A DNA stretch of 64,000 nucleotides, taken from positions 248,001 through 312,000 of the forward strand of contig JAITYX010000033.1 in assembly GCA_021018815.1 (NCBI GenBank), written 5' to 3'. A model generated the notes under the pieces. The model searched no databases. It had not been told where the DNA came from and saw only the letters and a program-made list of their open reading frames with translations. The stretch is from Talinum fruticosum. Its lineage: Eukaryota; Streptophyta; Magnoliopsida; Caryophyllales; Talinaceae. Made by a program: the position numbers and the translations under genes. The stretch's first letter is position 1, and each line of letters opens with the position of its first letter. This document shows, piece after piece, positions 12,651-23,617 of this stretch.

Positions 12651-12853
12651 TTAGGTGTAATTGGATCCTAAACCTACAAATTTCTATGTCATTATTTTTC
12701 TTGACCGTTCAACTAGAATTTACATTTGACTTCAAACTTGAAAAAAAAAAATTTAACCAACTATATTTTCATTATCTATCCACATAGTAGCTTCAAATTA
12801 AAAATTACATTTGACCAAAAGAATTTCATTTATATTTTCATTATCTAAATGGG
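12651..12853. repeat. Local direct repeat, copy 2, right part
   Basis: Continues copy 2 (left part 10110-10194) after the Helitron. It matches 9667-9867, including the words GACCGTTCAACTAGAATTT and CATTTGACCAAAAGAATTT. The stretch 12854-13110 that follows is AT-rich 3' flank of the FAR gene with nothing recognised. Confidence 0.7.
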
Positions 12854-13110
12854 ATGTAAATGCATTTATACTTCTCGTTGGTGCTCTATATATGGTACGA
12901 GAGAGAGGGATGTAAATGTCTACACACGCCTTTTATTTTGATTATTCAATTTCTATATTAATTTCGATGTAATGTAATGAATAATAAGAATATAATACAA
13001 TCAATCTTATTACAGATAATTTTTATTATTACAATACTTTCATATTACTAAACAAGATAACGAAAAAGATATTATAAACTCATTCGCATCATAAGATCAA
13101 TTGTATAAAC

Positions 13111-15070
13111 TCAACTATTAAAGATGTAATTTACGAGTCCAGGGATATGAATGTTCATGAGGTAATCTTCCCAATCGAGGGGCTCGGGATCGAAGTAAAA
13201 GACATAATCAGTTTCTACTCCTCTATCTTCCACTGCATTTCTCAGCTTCTCCGTGTTCAGATCATCATTAGCTAAATATTCATTCAAATTTGCAGTTTTT
13301 CTTAGTAACATTTTTATTGAACATAATATATTTTTCAGTAAACAATGAAGGAGATAATGATGATTTACATGGCTTTGAAGAACAAATAGGGTTTGTAGGC
13401 GTCTATTAGCCGCATGAAGTGGTTGATCTTCCTCCTCGTGTTCATGTATGTGTCTCGAAAGTGCTGGAAACACATGATATTTACGATCTTAAGCACCTAT
13501 AGAGAGACCAAAAATTGGGAGTAAGATCAATCTAAAGTCCACAATTATTCTGAAAACATGGATATTGGTTGCATATATGGAGTTTTAAGGCTGTACATCG
13601 TAAGATGTAAGGAGTTATAATCAAGTATAAGAAACGGTAAGATATTAGCTAAAGCTAAAAAATATAACCATTGTCTCATTAGGTTCATTCTTGACGTGTA
13701 ACAGAGTACGTTGAGTCTACCTCATTTGGGTTAAAATAATGCTATATTATGCATAAGTTTTGTTAAAATAAATAACAACCCTACTTCTGAACCTTCATTC
13801 TGACTTTTGGTTTGCTTTGGATCTTTGAGGATAGTGATAAAGTATCAAACATCTACTCCTTCGCAGACCCAAATCTTAGATAAGACATAAAGTTCTCAAT
13901 GGTACGTACCATCAAAAGGAGCAGATAACGAAGGGTGATGTATCTTTTGAAGCTCGTCATGGAGTGGAAGACCTTGAGATGGCTAACTATGACGATTTTT
14001 CCTTCCTTGTCAATCCATGGATGCTTGGTGAAGTATTGGTTAGAAATGTGATAAAGAACACCGAGATTCTCCGGATTTCTTAAGGACGAACCAATATGAT
14101 AAACTATCAGATCACCTTTCTGATTCGCATGAGCATCCATTGTTGCTATAACTGCATTCACCACCATATCACCCGGAATCTACACAGCAAAGGGAAAAAT
14201 CACTATTCATGCATAAATGTTTGCTTGTATATATAGGAACTGTCTAATATTGTCCTAATGCAGAAAATACATGTATTTGTTACCAGGTCAATAACTGACT
14301 CGAGATCACAAGGTAAGTATGACAATTGCCCTTTGCCATAAGCTACGATTAGACTGTCAATTGTCCTGCGAAAGTTTCAAACATATGTTATCTTTATTAG
14401 TACAAATTCGAGAATGAACACAAATATTCTCACATTAAAAAATTAATTAATTGCCTGCTTCCTTCAATCCAACCAGGGAAGGGTTCTTTGTAGGTGCTGG
14501 TGACAATTGTAGGACGAACAATGACAAGAGGAATGTCTTCCTTTTCTTGCATTAGGATCATCTCTCCTAATGCCTTTGTGAATACATACACATTAGGCCA
14601 TCCCCATTCTCTGGCCCTTGTTGATCAATTGCAAAATTAAGAAAAACACGAAGTCAAAAAGATTATTTTTCTTCCTTTCCTAGGGTAAACGGTGTGGGCC
14701 GCTATGTCTCTAAGTTTTTAATATTTCATATATTTCACAATATTTATCACTTTATTTAACTTTTTTTATTTTACAATGTTTATCACTTTACAATCCCAAT
14801 GATTATTAATAACTAGTTTATTAATTTTGTCCTGTTAAAGAACAATTAGGTTGAATTAGTTTAGTGATGCATACCTCTTCATGCCCATGTCCTTCATTGT
14901 GAGTTCGATGGTTTCTTCCGTGGCTCTCTCATTTTGGAGTTCCTCTAATTTGCACTCAACAAGTTTCTTTTCTACTTCAATGCGGAGTCCAGTTTTCCCA
15001 TTCAGAGCATCACTCATATAATAAGGGTCCTCTTTGATAAGTCCCATCCTTTCTCCAGATACATAAGCTG

Positions 15071-15125
<55 letters not shown>

Positions 15126-18100
15126 TTCCATTTTAAAATACTTGTCGTTTTAAGGTTATAACGAAATATTAAGAAAATACAAAATTTGTGACAAAATTTG
15201 TATTAAAAGATCAAGTTACTCCAAAATAGAGAAAAATAAAGGTTAATGAGAATAAAATTAGTAAACTAGTCATTAATATGTGATTAAAATTATAAAGTGA
15301 CAGATATTATGAAACAAAAAAATTAATTAAAGTGATATATATTATAAATCAAATGGAGTATATACTCAAACCAATAATATTTTGTCCACATCTCGAATAA
15401 ATTAAACAAGCCTATATTTAAATTAAATGTGGATTCGAATAATAAAAATAGGAAATTTTATGTATATATTTATCATAGATCTCATGCAATATGTTCCTTT
15501 CTCATACAATATATATCTCACAACAAAGTTTTTTTTTCTCATAACGATGTGTATTTTATATGAATAATGTTAGGAAATTTTGAGCGACTTGATGCGGAAG
15601 CGTAATATAGGATGTCTTATGATAATAAAAAATTCGAACAAATAAATGAAGGTACTAAATCAATGGACACAATGAATTTACGTGGAAAACCCAACTCGGG
15701 AAAAACCACGGAGGTGACAAATAATTCACTATGATTTGAGAAAATACAAATTGATTACAATCGAACAACGATTTGATCAACGATAAGAATCTCTAATTCT
15801 CTCACAATATTTCTCTCAAACTCACTCAACAATGTTGGGGAATTAATTTCTTTGGCTTGCTCTGTCACGTTTAGCCTCACAAGAGTTTATATATACTCAA
15901 CTCTCCTCCAATCTCACTTGATGATGATGGGAAATGCTCCCTAACTTGCTGCCCACTTACCGAGTAATTGTTCCTAAAATTACTGCACAACTCGCTGCCC
16001 ATTTATCCCTTAATTAACATGATTAAGGAGCTCTTAATGCTGCAAATTGAGTGCCCACCACTCCAAAAAACACTGCAGAAAATTAGCCATGTTCGCTGCC
16101 CCATAACTCCATGAAGACAGCTGAAACATATGCCCACTACCCCTTGAATATCCCAGAAAAATAGGCCACGTTTGCTGCCCAAAATTAGCCCACTTCACTG
16201 CTTCAAAACCCCTAAAAATAGTCCCACAAACTAAGTGTTGAAACTGTCGCAATACATGGCACGGTTATGATGGATTCGGCTTGGTCGTGACATCAAGAGC
16301 TAAACAAAAACTAGGAGATTTGAGCCACACCTAACAATCTCCACCTTTGATCAAATCCCAAGCTTCCTTGTCACCTTTAACCTACCTCTCTTTCCCGAGA
16401 AATAGCACCTCGGAGGGCTCCACCCCGACGGGCAATTACTGGTTATCACAACCCACAAAATCCAAGCTCCCCTTGGATTTTGCTAAGGGAATCACCTCCA
16501 ACCATCCCTTCTTCTTTACCTGTTCTAGCCACAAATCAAACAAATGAATTAGCCCATCATTTTTCAATTTACCCGAAACTGTCGTACCAGCAGTTAATCC
16601 TTGAAGAATGTAGAGGCCTCCTTGTCTCGTACCCTTCAACAACACCTTGGAGCCTTTGAACACCTTCAAGACTCCACCTTCAGCTGAATATTTTAGCCCT
16701 CTAGCTTCAAGGGCACCTAACGAGATCAGATTACGTTTTAGCTCGGGAACATGCCAAACCTTAGTTAGGGTCTTCACGGCACCATCATGGGTTTTAATTC
16801 GAACTTCACCAATTCCAGCAATAGGACATTTGACATTATTGCCCAAATTAGCAACACCGGAATTAACCTTATCATATGTGGAAAACATATTCTTGTTAGA
16901 ACACACATGAAATGAACAACCTGAATCTAAAACCCATTCCGAACCACTTCCCTTTTCATGAGAAGTAAGCAAAACATCACCATCCGACTCACTATCAGCA
17001 AAAGCAAAACCGGCCTCACCAACATTCCGAGATTTACGAGATTCTTGCTCTTTTTCTTTCTCTTTTTCCTTTAGAGCCTTAAGTTTCTTGCACTCAGATT
17101 TCTTATGCCCCGGTTTCTTACAATAAAAACAATCTCCTTCAAACTTATACTTAGATCCCTTCTTAGGACCCTCCCTTATCAACAAGCCTTCTGCTCTTTC
17201 ACCCCGCACATCAAGGTCAAATTTTTCCTTAGACAGCAAATTTGCCTTAACATCCTCAAACGATATAGTATCAGAATTACTATACAAGAGGATTTCCTTA
17301 AAATGCTTATATGACGGGGGTAAAGACACAACCAACAGAATAGCCTTGTCCTCATCCTCAATTTTTACATCTAAACTTTCTAATTCAATAAGGATTGAAT
17401 TGAAATCATTTAGATGTTTTTGAACAGAGTACCTTCAGCCATGGAAAACGTATACAAACGTTCCTTCAACCGAATCTTGTTGGCAAGACTCTTCGTCATG
17501 TAGAGTTCTTCCAACCGAAGCCAAAGCTCCACCGCAGCTTGTCTTGTCAACCACCTCTCGCAGCACATGGGGCGCCAAACACAACTCGGATAGTTGAAAG
17601 AGCCTTCTCTTCCAATTCCTCCCAATCATCATCTGTCATTGTCCCTTTCTTCTTCTTTTTGAACGCAGCCCATTGGTCATCGAGTCATTCAATCAGGTTT
17701 GGCTCTATCACATGTAAGAACCTTCCATAACCCATGTTGGATGAGTACCGCCTTCATTTGGACCTTCCAGAGATTAAAACTAATCTCTCCATCGAACTTC
17801 CGAATATCAACCTTCAAACTTCAAGACATCCTAAACTGTAGCTCCGATACCACTTGTTAGGAAATTTTGAGCGACTTGATGCGGAAGCGTAATATAGGAT
17901 GTCTTATGATAATAAAAAATTCGAACAAATAAATGAAGGTACTAAATCAATGGACACAATGAATTTACGTGGAAAACCCAACTCGGGAAAAACCACGGAG
18001 GTGACAAATAATTCACTATGATTTGAGAAAATACAAATTGATCACAATCGAACAATGATTTGATCAACGATAAGAATCTCTAATTCTCTCACAATATTTC

Positions 18101-19974
18101 TCTCAAACTCACTCAACAATGTTGGGGAATTAATTTCTTTGGCTTGCTTTTTCACGTATAGCCTCACAAGAGTTTATATACTAAACTCTCCTCCAATCTC
18201 ACTTGATGATGATGGGAAATGCTCCCATAATTTTCTGCCCCACTCACATAGAAAGTGCTCCTAATTTCTTGCCAAATTCACAGCCCACTTATCTCTTAAT
18301 TAATGGAATTAAAGACCCCTTAATGCTGCTTAACTCTCACGTAGAACACTGTAGAAAAATCAGCCATGTTTGCTGCCCACAACTCCTTGAAATACTGCCC
18401 AAAATCAGCCCACTTCACTGCCCCAAAACCCATTGAAGACAGCTGAAAAATAGTCCCACAAACTAAGTGCTGAAACTGCCGCAATACATGGCACATCCAT
18501 GATGGATTTGGCTTGGTCGTGACATCAAGAGTTGAACAAAAACCAAGGAGATTTGAGCCACACCTAACAATTAAAGAAAAAGAAATGAAAGTAACGGAGT
18601 GGGACAAAAGGATACCAACCAGTTGATACTTGGACGACCAGCTTCAATTTAGGGCATTTCTTGGCAAAGTCTAGAATATTCTTAGCCCCAAATGTGTTGA
18701 CATACAAGGCAACATCATACCTAAAAATAGAAACAGCCCCAAATATGTTGAGTCGATATCCACTATAAACATATAAAAAAGCGTTGAAGACTTGTTCGTT
18801 TAAAGTAGCATATCGCTTCCGCTCCTCAATTACCACCTAATGCTTATTCTTACCGTTCCTTCTCTTTTTACACATATACTAATGTTGCTTACTACTCATT
18901 GCCATTCCTTATGGCTAAAATAACCTTACTATGTTTTACCGTTTATTTGAATCCAATAACCTTGAATTAATTTTTAGTATTATACCTCTCAGTAAATTTG
19001 GTGATGGCAGCGAGATTGACAATAATATCAGTCTCCATTAACAGTTCATCAAACAAGCGAGGGTCTTTGATGCCGAAATACTTGCAAGTTACGTCACCAG
19101 GCACCACCGTCACCTTCTCCGATATGAAGGAATCAAAATTTGCGCCCATTTTTTGCTTCAAAACTCTGAAAAGATCCTTCCCTATCACCTACCACACCAA
19201 AACAAAACAAAGCTTATATAAAATTTACATTAATTGAAGTATATATGCCTTCAAATTTCAAGTCAGACTTTATCGCAAAATTCTACAAGAAACGAACATA
19301 CACTTAGATGTGCTTTGATTTATTTTTTAAACATAAGCCATCAGATGTGGCTGACAGGAAAAGCACAAGGTAAGTGGAAGGTAGATATTGCTAATAACAT
19401 TAATTGGCATGACGACCTGGTAAACGAGTTGTTCAGGTCAAGTGAATTTCCGGTCAATGCACTTTAAATCAAACATAGTTTCAACTTGCATGAAATTTGG
19501 ATTTGATCGAGTTCAAGTTGAGTGAAGTTCAACTTTGATTAGATTTGGGACCAATGATACAATATTAAAGATAGCGGCGATACTCCTCGAGGAAAACCCT
19601 AGTTGAGTTATGTTAATTACTCTGTATTCTATTTATCCACTACTTTTTGTTGAAAAAAACAATCTGAGTAGCATTAAATCACAGTTCATATGTAAATATA
19701 CCTCATTTTGCAATCTTGAAGAAGCAGACTTTTTGTCAGGAGCCTTCAGTAGAAGATAGAGCTTCTTTACGTTTGGTTGAGTCCTCAGTACCTTCTCTGT
19801 AAACACTACAATCAAAAAATGACAATTATCAACATTTGTTAAATCATTCTAATCTCCTCCCGACAAAAATAAATAAATAAATATATGGAAAAAGAAGAGT
19901 ATACTTTTTCCCAGAAAACCAGTTACCAAAATCGCCTTGTTCTCCAGAAAATTTAAAATGCCACACGACGCCAT
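13111..19974 (-). CDS. Alcohol-forming fatty acyl-CoA reductase (FAR), ten exons, probably damaged
   Basis: Family role: NADPH-dependent reduction of fatty acyl-CoA (or acyl-ACP) to primary alcohols for wax, suberin or pollen wall. Exons inferred from splice sites and homology: 19974-19905, 19805-19702, 19188-18986, 18720-18620, 15067-14875, 14616-14455, 14365-14284, 14179-13910, 13463-13369, 13271-13111. Visible family motifs are the start [53 protein letters not shown], the YxxxK active site in [45 protein letters not shown], and DLNTEKLR to HIPGLV at the C-terminal end. The start follows a TATA box at 20060-20068. Oddities: the Rossmann motif reads TGFLGK, three residues short of TGxxGFLxK; intron 6 has a GC donor; and exon 10 joins out of frame, giving a stop at codon 428 of about 480. 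Intron 4 holds a 3 kb retroelement. It may be a pseudogene or a truncated paralogue. Confidence 0.85.
15071..15121. repeat. (AT)n microsatellite beside a FAR splice acceptor
   Basis: About 26 uninterrupted AT units end next to the acceptor (TTTCAG on the minus strand) of FAR exon 5, within intron 4. They take the place where the branch point and pyrimidine tract would normally lie. Confidence 0.9.
15121..15363. mobile_element. MITE (family M1) in FAR intron 4
   Basis: About 240 bp with imperfect inverted ends: ATTCATTCCATTTTAAAATA on the left, and the reverse complement of the right reads TACTCCATTTGATTTATAA. The core words AATTTGTGACAAAATTTGTA, TTAAAAGATCAAGTTACT and TAGTCATTAATATGTGATT are shared with 23229-23350, 23930-24140 and 26403-26672. 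It is non-coding. Confidence 0.65.
15568..16336 (-). repeat. 3' LTR (left copy, 769 bp) of the intronic copia element
   Basis: Nearly identical to the right copy over the first 350 bases. After about 15930 there are indels and substitutions, including extra sequence about 54 bp longer overall. The divergence between copies means the insertion is not very recent. Confidence 0.85.
16436..17632 (-). pseudogene. Copia gag and protease of the intronic element, frame-broken
   Basis: A 299-codon open frame (17335-16436) starts with [16 protein letters not shown], a copia gag motif. It has a zinc knuckle, [14 protein letters not shown], at residues 75-88, a Lys/Glu-rich linker, the aspartic protease motif [10 protein letters not shown] at 136-145, and the post-protease stretch [15 protein letters not shown] at 205-219. 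The gag N-terminal half lies upstream in other frames ([29 protein letters not shown] near 17540-17450), separated by frameshifts. After the protease the sequence runs straight to the polypurine tract, so pol has been deleted. Not a host gene. Confidence 0.85.
17855..18569 (-). repeat. 5' LTR (right copy, 715 bp) of the intronic copia element
   Basis: Partner of 15568-16336. It starts TGTTAGGAAATTTTGAGCG and ends ACACCTAACA. It lies next to the primer-binding site on the minus strand, so it is the 5' LTR in the transcriptional sense. Confidence 0.85.
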
Positions 19975-20059
19975 TGTATATTCTATTTACAGGGAGGAAA
20001 TTTGGGGGAGAGAGAGGGGGAGGGGGCAACTGCACAAGAAGCAAGGGGGATGTGGTGGG

Positions 20060-20068
20060 TTATATATA
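20060..20068 (-). promoter_or_regulatory. TATA box of the FAR gene
   Basis: On the minus strand a CTTATATATAACCC sequence lies about 86-94 bases before the inferred start codon at 19974. It is followed by a CT/C-rich leader ending in ATACAATGG. Spacing fits a short 5' UTR of about 55-65 bases. Confidence 0.55.
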
Positions 20069-20109
20069 AGTTAAATCGGTGGGGTAGCAGCTACGGAAAA
20101 ATCCCAGTA

Positions 20110-21185
20110 TTGCATGATATGCATGGAACTAGTATAATTCACTTATAATTTTCCACCCTATTATGTTCGCATGTAAGTAGGGTTTGATCTACATATCAAA
20201 TTGACATGTACCTTACTTCACCTAATTGGAATTTATTTTATTAACCTTAACTTATTCAAATTAATTTTTAACTTAAGTCACATACGGTAAATATCATAAA
20301 AGTCAACCAATTCCGATTAATAATGACAACTGATATGACAAGTAATTCATAAAAAGATGATGTTTATTTGATTTATCAAGACTTTTACTATGGTTCTCTG
20401 TGACGGCCATAATAATAGGTTATTTTTTTAATAATTTTTAAATTTTTTTATCAATATATTCAATTAAATTAATTTTTTTCATCAAAAAACATATTCAATT
20501 ATTAAAGATAGTCTCAATTGTAGAGATGTTAGGCAAAGAAATTGATGAATGCTAAAATATGCATATTTCGATCTTTCTACACCCCACGAAATCTTCATTT
20601 CTTCTTTTTCTGTACTTTGAGTTCGCTAATCTGCTACACATACGGATTGCATTATATGCAGATTACCATTGGATTCATTAATCTGCTACACAGATTCCCA
20701 AATTTCGATCCTTTTAAATCCACAGAATCTTTGTTTCTTCTTCAACCAAACAAAATTTGCGTGTCTTCTTTCTATGTACTTTCATCTCTTAATGAATGCC
20801 TACCCTCAACCTTTACAAGGAGCAAGCGAAAAGTTCTTCCATCTCTCTCTACTCTTTCTAAACGCGACTATGGAAAGAAAAATTGAAAACGAAAGGTTTT
20901 TGTTAATCAATTCAAAGGCGCCAACATGTGGGTCTCGCTGTGACTTTCGTATAAATGAGAGGACCGCACCATGTATGCTTACATTTAAAATGAAGGACAT
21001 TACGGTCTTTTTAATGTCTCAACTATTTTCATTAATCGAAATTGGTAGACTTTTATGACATTTACCATATGTGAGTTAAGGTAAAAATTTATTTGAATAT
21101 ATTAAAGTCATAAAAATGAATTACAATTAGTTGAAGGAAGGCATATGTATTCTTCCATTATTTCAACTCATTTCGACCAGTTGCC
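20110..21185. other. FAR upstream region and intergenic DNA
   Basis: AT-rich DNA without a recognisable gene. Overlapping open frames of 114-129 codons at 20542-21058 look like no family I know and are cysteine/phenylalanine-rich translations of CT-rich DNA. Some of the sequence around 20560-20860 has a less biased composition and could be a decayed gene fragment. Confidence 0.35.
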
Positions 21186-22060
21186 ATGGGATTCATCAAA
21201 ATTGATTTTGATGTCATCTGCAGGAGGATTTGTGATTAAGAGTTGGGATGAAAAATTTTGTTAAGTCGGGTCATCTAACTTGGAGAGGACATCAGTTCTT
21301 GTAGTAGAGGTAACAACTATGTGAAATGGAGTGTGCACAACTATACAAAGAAGATTTTTAATTAATTATTCTCAAAGAGGATAATCAAATTATCATTAAA
21401 GGGATAATTTGTACTTGTCATCCTGGAGTTATTCAATATTAATTTTTTATACCTTGAGGTTTTTGAGTTAATTTTTACTACTCTTTGTAGTATTAGGGAG
21501 ATAATATTTAGCTACCTTATTAATAAATATGTTTTCTCTTTATATTTTTACCCACAATTTCATGAAAGTTCTTGAATGGTACCTAAATTGTAGTAAAACT
21601 TATTTTTGGAAAATTGATACGATTAACTTCTTATAATGACTTTATTGGTACTAGTTATTATATAAGAAGTTAATCGTGTCAATTTTCTAAAAGAAAACTT
21701 TATTATAATTTAGGGTTCATTCAAGAACTTCCATAAATTGTGGGTTGAAAGTGCAAAGACAAAATATGTCCATTAATCTATAAGGTAGCTAAATATTATC
21801 CCCTAATACTTCAAGGATGGTAAAAATTAACTAAAAACCTTAAGTTCTAAAAATTAATGTTGAATAAGTGTAAATTGCCCTCGTTAAAGCATTGAAGGGC
21901 GAGATACAAGCTCCTTGACAGATTTATACTTTTATTCATGATATAAGATGTTAACTCAATGATTGTTTCCAAATTATCATCCGACATATATTCTACGAAA
22001 GCAATCGTGTTATGGGTTGGATAATCAAGTTCGGCCTATCTATTTCTTCTTCTATGTTAT
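21186..22060 (+). pseudogene. LINE-type RNase H domain fragment, split by a MITE
   Basis: Plus-strand pieces in shifting frames match the RNase H-like domain found at the end of plant non-LTR pol proteins and in related orphan plant proteins. They read IKIDFDV near 21194-21215 (first catalytic Asp), then GFVIKSWDEKF near 21227-21260, SNLERTSVLVVEVTTM near 21274-21323, and EDNQIIIK near 21378-21400. A 483 bp insert follows, and then KALKGEIQAP (from about 21886) and IRHIFYESNRVMGWIIKFG near 21980-22038. Removing the insert and one TTAAA rejoins QIIIKALKG. Stops and frameshifts show it is dead. Whether it came from a LINE or from a captured host-type RNase H protein cannot be told. Confidence 0.65.
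21401..21883. mobile_element. Foldback MITE, 483 bp, long inverted repeat
   Basis: The two halves (about 21401-21640 and 21650-21883) are imperfect reverse complements over nearly their whole length. Paired words include GATACGATTAACTTCTTATA with its complement near 21660-21680, and ATAATATTTAGCTACCTTAT near both ends. The ends are GGGATAATTTGTACTT and, reverse-complemented, CGAGGGCAATTTACACTT. TTAAA flanks both sides (21396-21400, 21884-21888). A transcript would fold into a hairpin of over 200 bp, a substrate for Dicer-like enzymes. No coding capacity. Confidence 0.8.
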
Positions 22061-23083
22061 GATTCTGTATTTCTTGTATTACCTTTTTATCCATCCTTAT
22101 TGAGAATAAATTACGTAAAACCCTAGTGAAAATGATTGTCACTTAATTGTTTCACTTACCCTTTTAAAAAATGTACATAGGGTTTGATAGAAAAGCAATC
22201 TAGTTTGTATTTATTGCAATATTTAGACATGTATAAAGATAAATATAGGTAGAATTTGAATATAAATTTAAGAAATGAATAAAAAATGGATAATATAAAT
22301 ATAAATACTTTTTAGTTTTAATTAATCATCTTACAATTACTTATAGTTACTTTCAACGTTTTACAACTAATTTTATAAATATTTTATTATTTGAATTATA
22401 TTTCAACACAAATTTAAACTTGTCCGATTTATCGTCTTAAAATAAATTGAATACTATCATCAATATCTCGTGAGAATTATTCTCCAACACTAACTTAATC
22501 CAAATGCAAATTTTTGCCCACGCTATTACGAGTACGTGACCAAAACTAGTCATTTCATTCACTTCCAGTAATTAGACAAGCAACCACCTCTCTTTAATCA
22601 CTGGACTGCGGTTTTATGCATAGGAGCCCACGTATCATTAAAGACCTGCACATTCTTATATTCATTTCGATATATATTTTCAGAGGAAGCGTAATATATA
22701 TTTTCAGAGGAAACGTTATTACGCTTGGCGTACAAAATTTTCCCTATTTTTCTTTTTGTTTAATTATTTATTAATATATATATTTGGAGCATATACTCCC
22801 AAATATATGATTGATATTCTGAGCTCTCTGCCTTAACAGTACGATTATGTAAATGTTTGAATTAAAATAATGCTCATATCTTGCATGTGCCTACTCTTTA
22901 TAAACAACAATCCGATTTTTCAAATAAAAAATGAATTGCATTAAAAACAAAAATATTAAACGTTTCTTTTGAATGTTAAAATTTATTATTCTAAACTTTA
23001 AAAATATTATTTCAAATGTTATTACTGAACATGTATCTGAAATACTATAGTTAAATAATTATAAAATAATATTTCTTAAATAA
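22061..23083. other. Intergenic, AT-rich, with small local repeats
   Basis: No gene is seen. An imperfect tandem pair, ATATATTTTCAGAGGAAgCG, lies at about 22672-22715. The segment 22515-22590 (ACCAAAACTAGTCATT and CACTTCCAGTAATT) recurs at 24420-24490, and 22857-22945 recurs at 9410-9510, so parts of this region belong to a low-copy repeat family. Confidence 0.4.
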
Positions 23084-23199
23084 TACTCTTGACTTCTCAT
23101 ATTACTTATTCTTTTTTAGAAACAATTGCCATATTTGCGTCTCACAAAAGTAAAGCTCTTAGTTCTAAGATGGATAAGTAACATGGGACGGAGGGAGTA
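23084..23199. mobile_element. Stowaway-type MITE, 116 bp
   Basis: The right end is ACGGAGGGAGTA, and its reverse complement TACTCCCTCCGT is the signature Stowaway terminus. The left end TACTCTTGACTTCTCATATT pairs with it imperfectly over about 28 bases. TA occurs at both borders. Non-coding. Confidence 0.7.
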
Positions 23200-23228
23200 T
23201 ATGTTATGAAGTTAGTGTTATGCTTAAA

Positions 23229-23350
23229 TACACCCTTCGTTTCGCAATATTTATCATTTTTGAGTTATGAGTGAATACCAGAAAAATAAAAAAATTATAA
23301 TAAAAATAGTGTTAAAAGACCAGGTTACTTTAAGGTTTCATTAGTAAATT
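23229..23350. mobile_element. MITE family M1, left-end fragment
   Basis: The left terminus TACACCCTTCGTTTCGCAAT and the core GTGTTAAAAGACCAGGTTACT match the first half of the M1 copies at 15121-15363 and 26403-26672. The right half is not continuous with it. Confidence 0.55.
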
Positions 23351-23563
23351 GTCGTCGATTCTTATCAATGATATTAAAAAGTTATTGTCTAAGTCACAAC
23401 CTCACTTGACACTTCAATTCTCATATCAGCCCCAACCCTTCACATTCGGTTGTGTTCTTATATCGTTAAATAATTTTAAAATTCATACTGTTTATAGTCA
23501 ACAAAAAAGTTCGTGTTATTTTTTACTAGTATTCCCAAAATCCATATTATTCTCATCTAAAAG

Positions 23564-23617
<54 letters not shown>

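Larger units (their letters stand above)
15568..18569 (-). mobile_element. Copia element with gag-protease only, in FAR intron 4
   Basis: Two direct LTRs (15568-16336 and 17855-18569) run from TGTTAGG to CTAACA. The flanking pentamers AATAA (15563-15567) and ATTAA (18570-18574) are a near-match target duplication. Transcription is on the minus strand: the primer-binding site TGGTATCGGAGC (reverse complement of 17841-17852) follows the right LTR, and a polypurine tract AAAGGTGGAGAT precedes the left one. Between them lie a gag with a CCHC knuckle and a protease active site. Integrase, RT and RNase H are absent, so the element would depend on another copia for movement. It shares orientation with FAR and was probably added to the intron without disrupting an exon. 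Confidence 0.85.

Noticed and set aside
13111..13473. 120-codon open frame at the FAR 3' end as a single exon
   Set aside because: Its first half is in the wrong frame. The true exon 9 reads [21 protein letters not shown] in another frame and ends at a GT donor at 13368; only the C-terminal third is FAR-like.
20542..21058. Overlapping open frames of 114 and 129 codons
   Set aside because: No family resemblance, two overlapping frames of equal quality and CT-rich composition. Left as intergenic.
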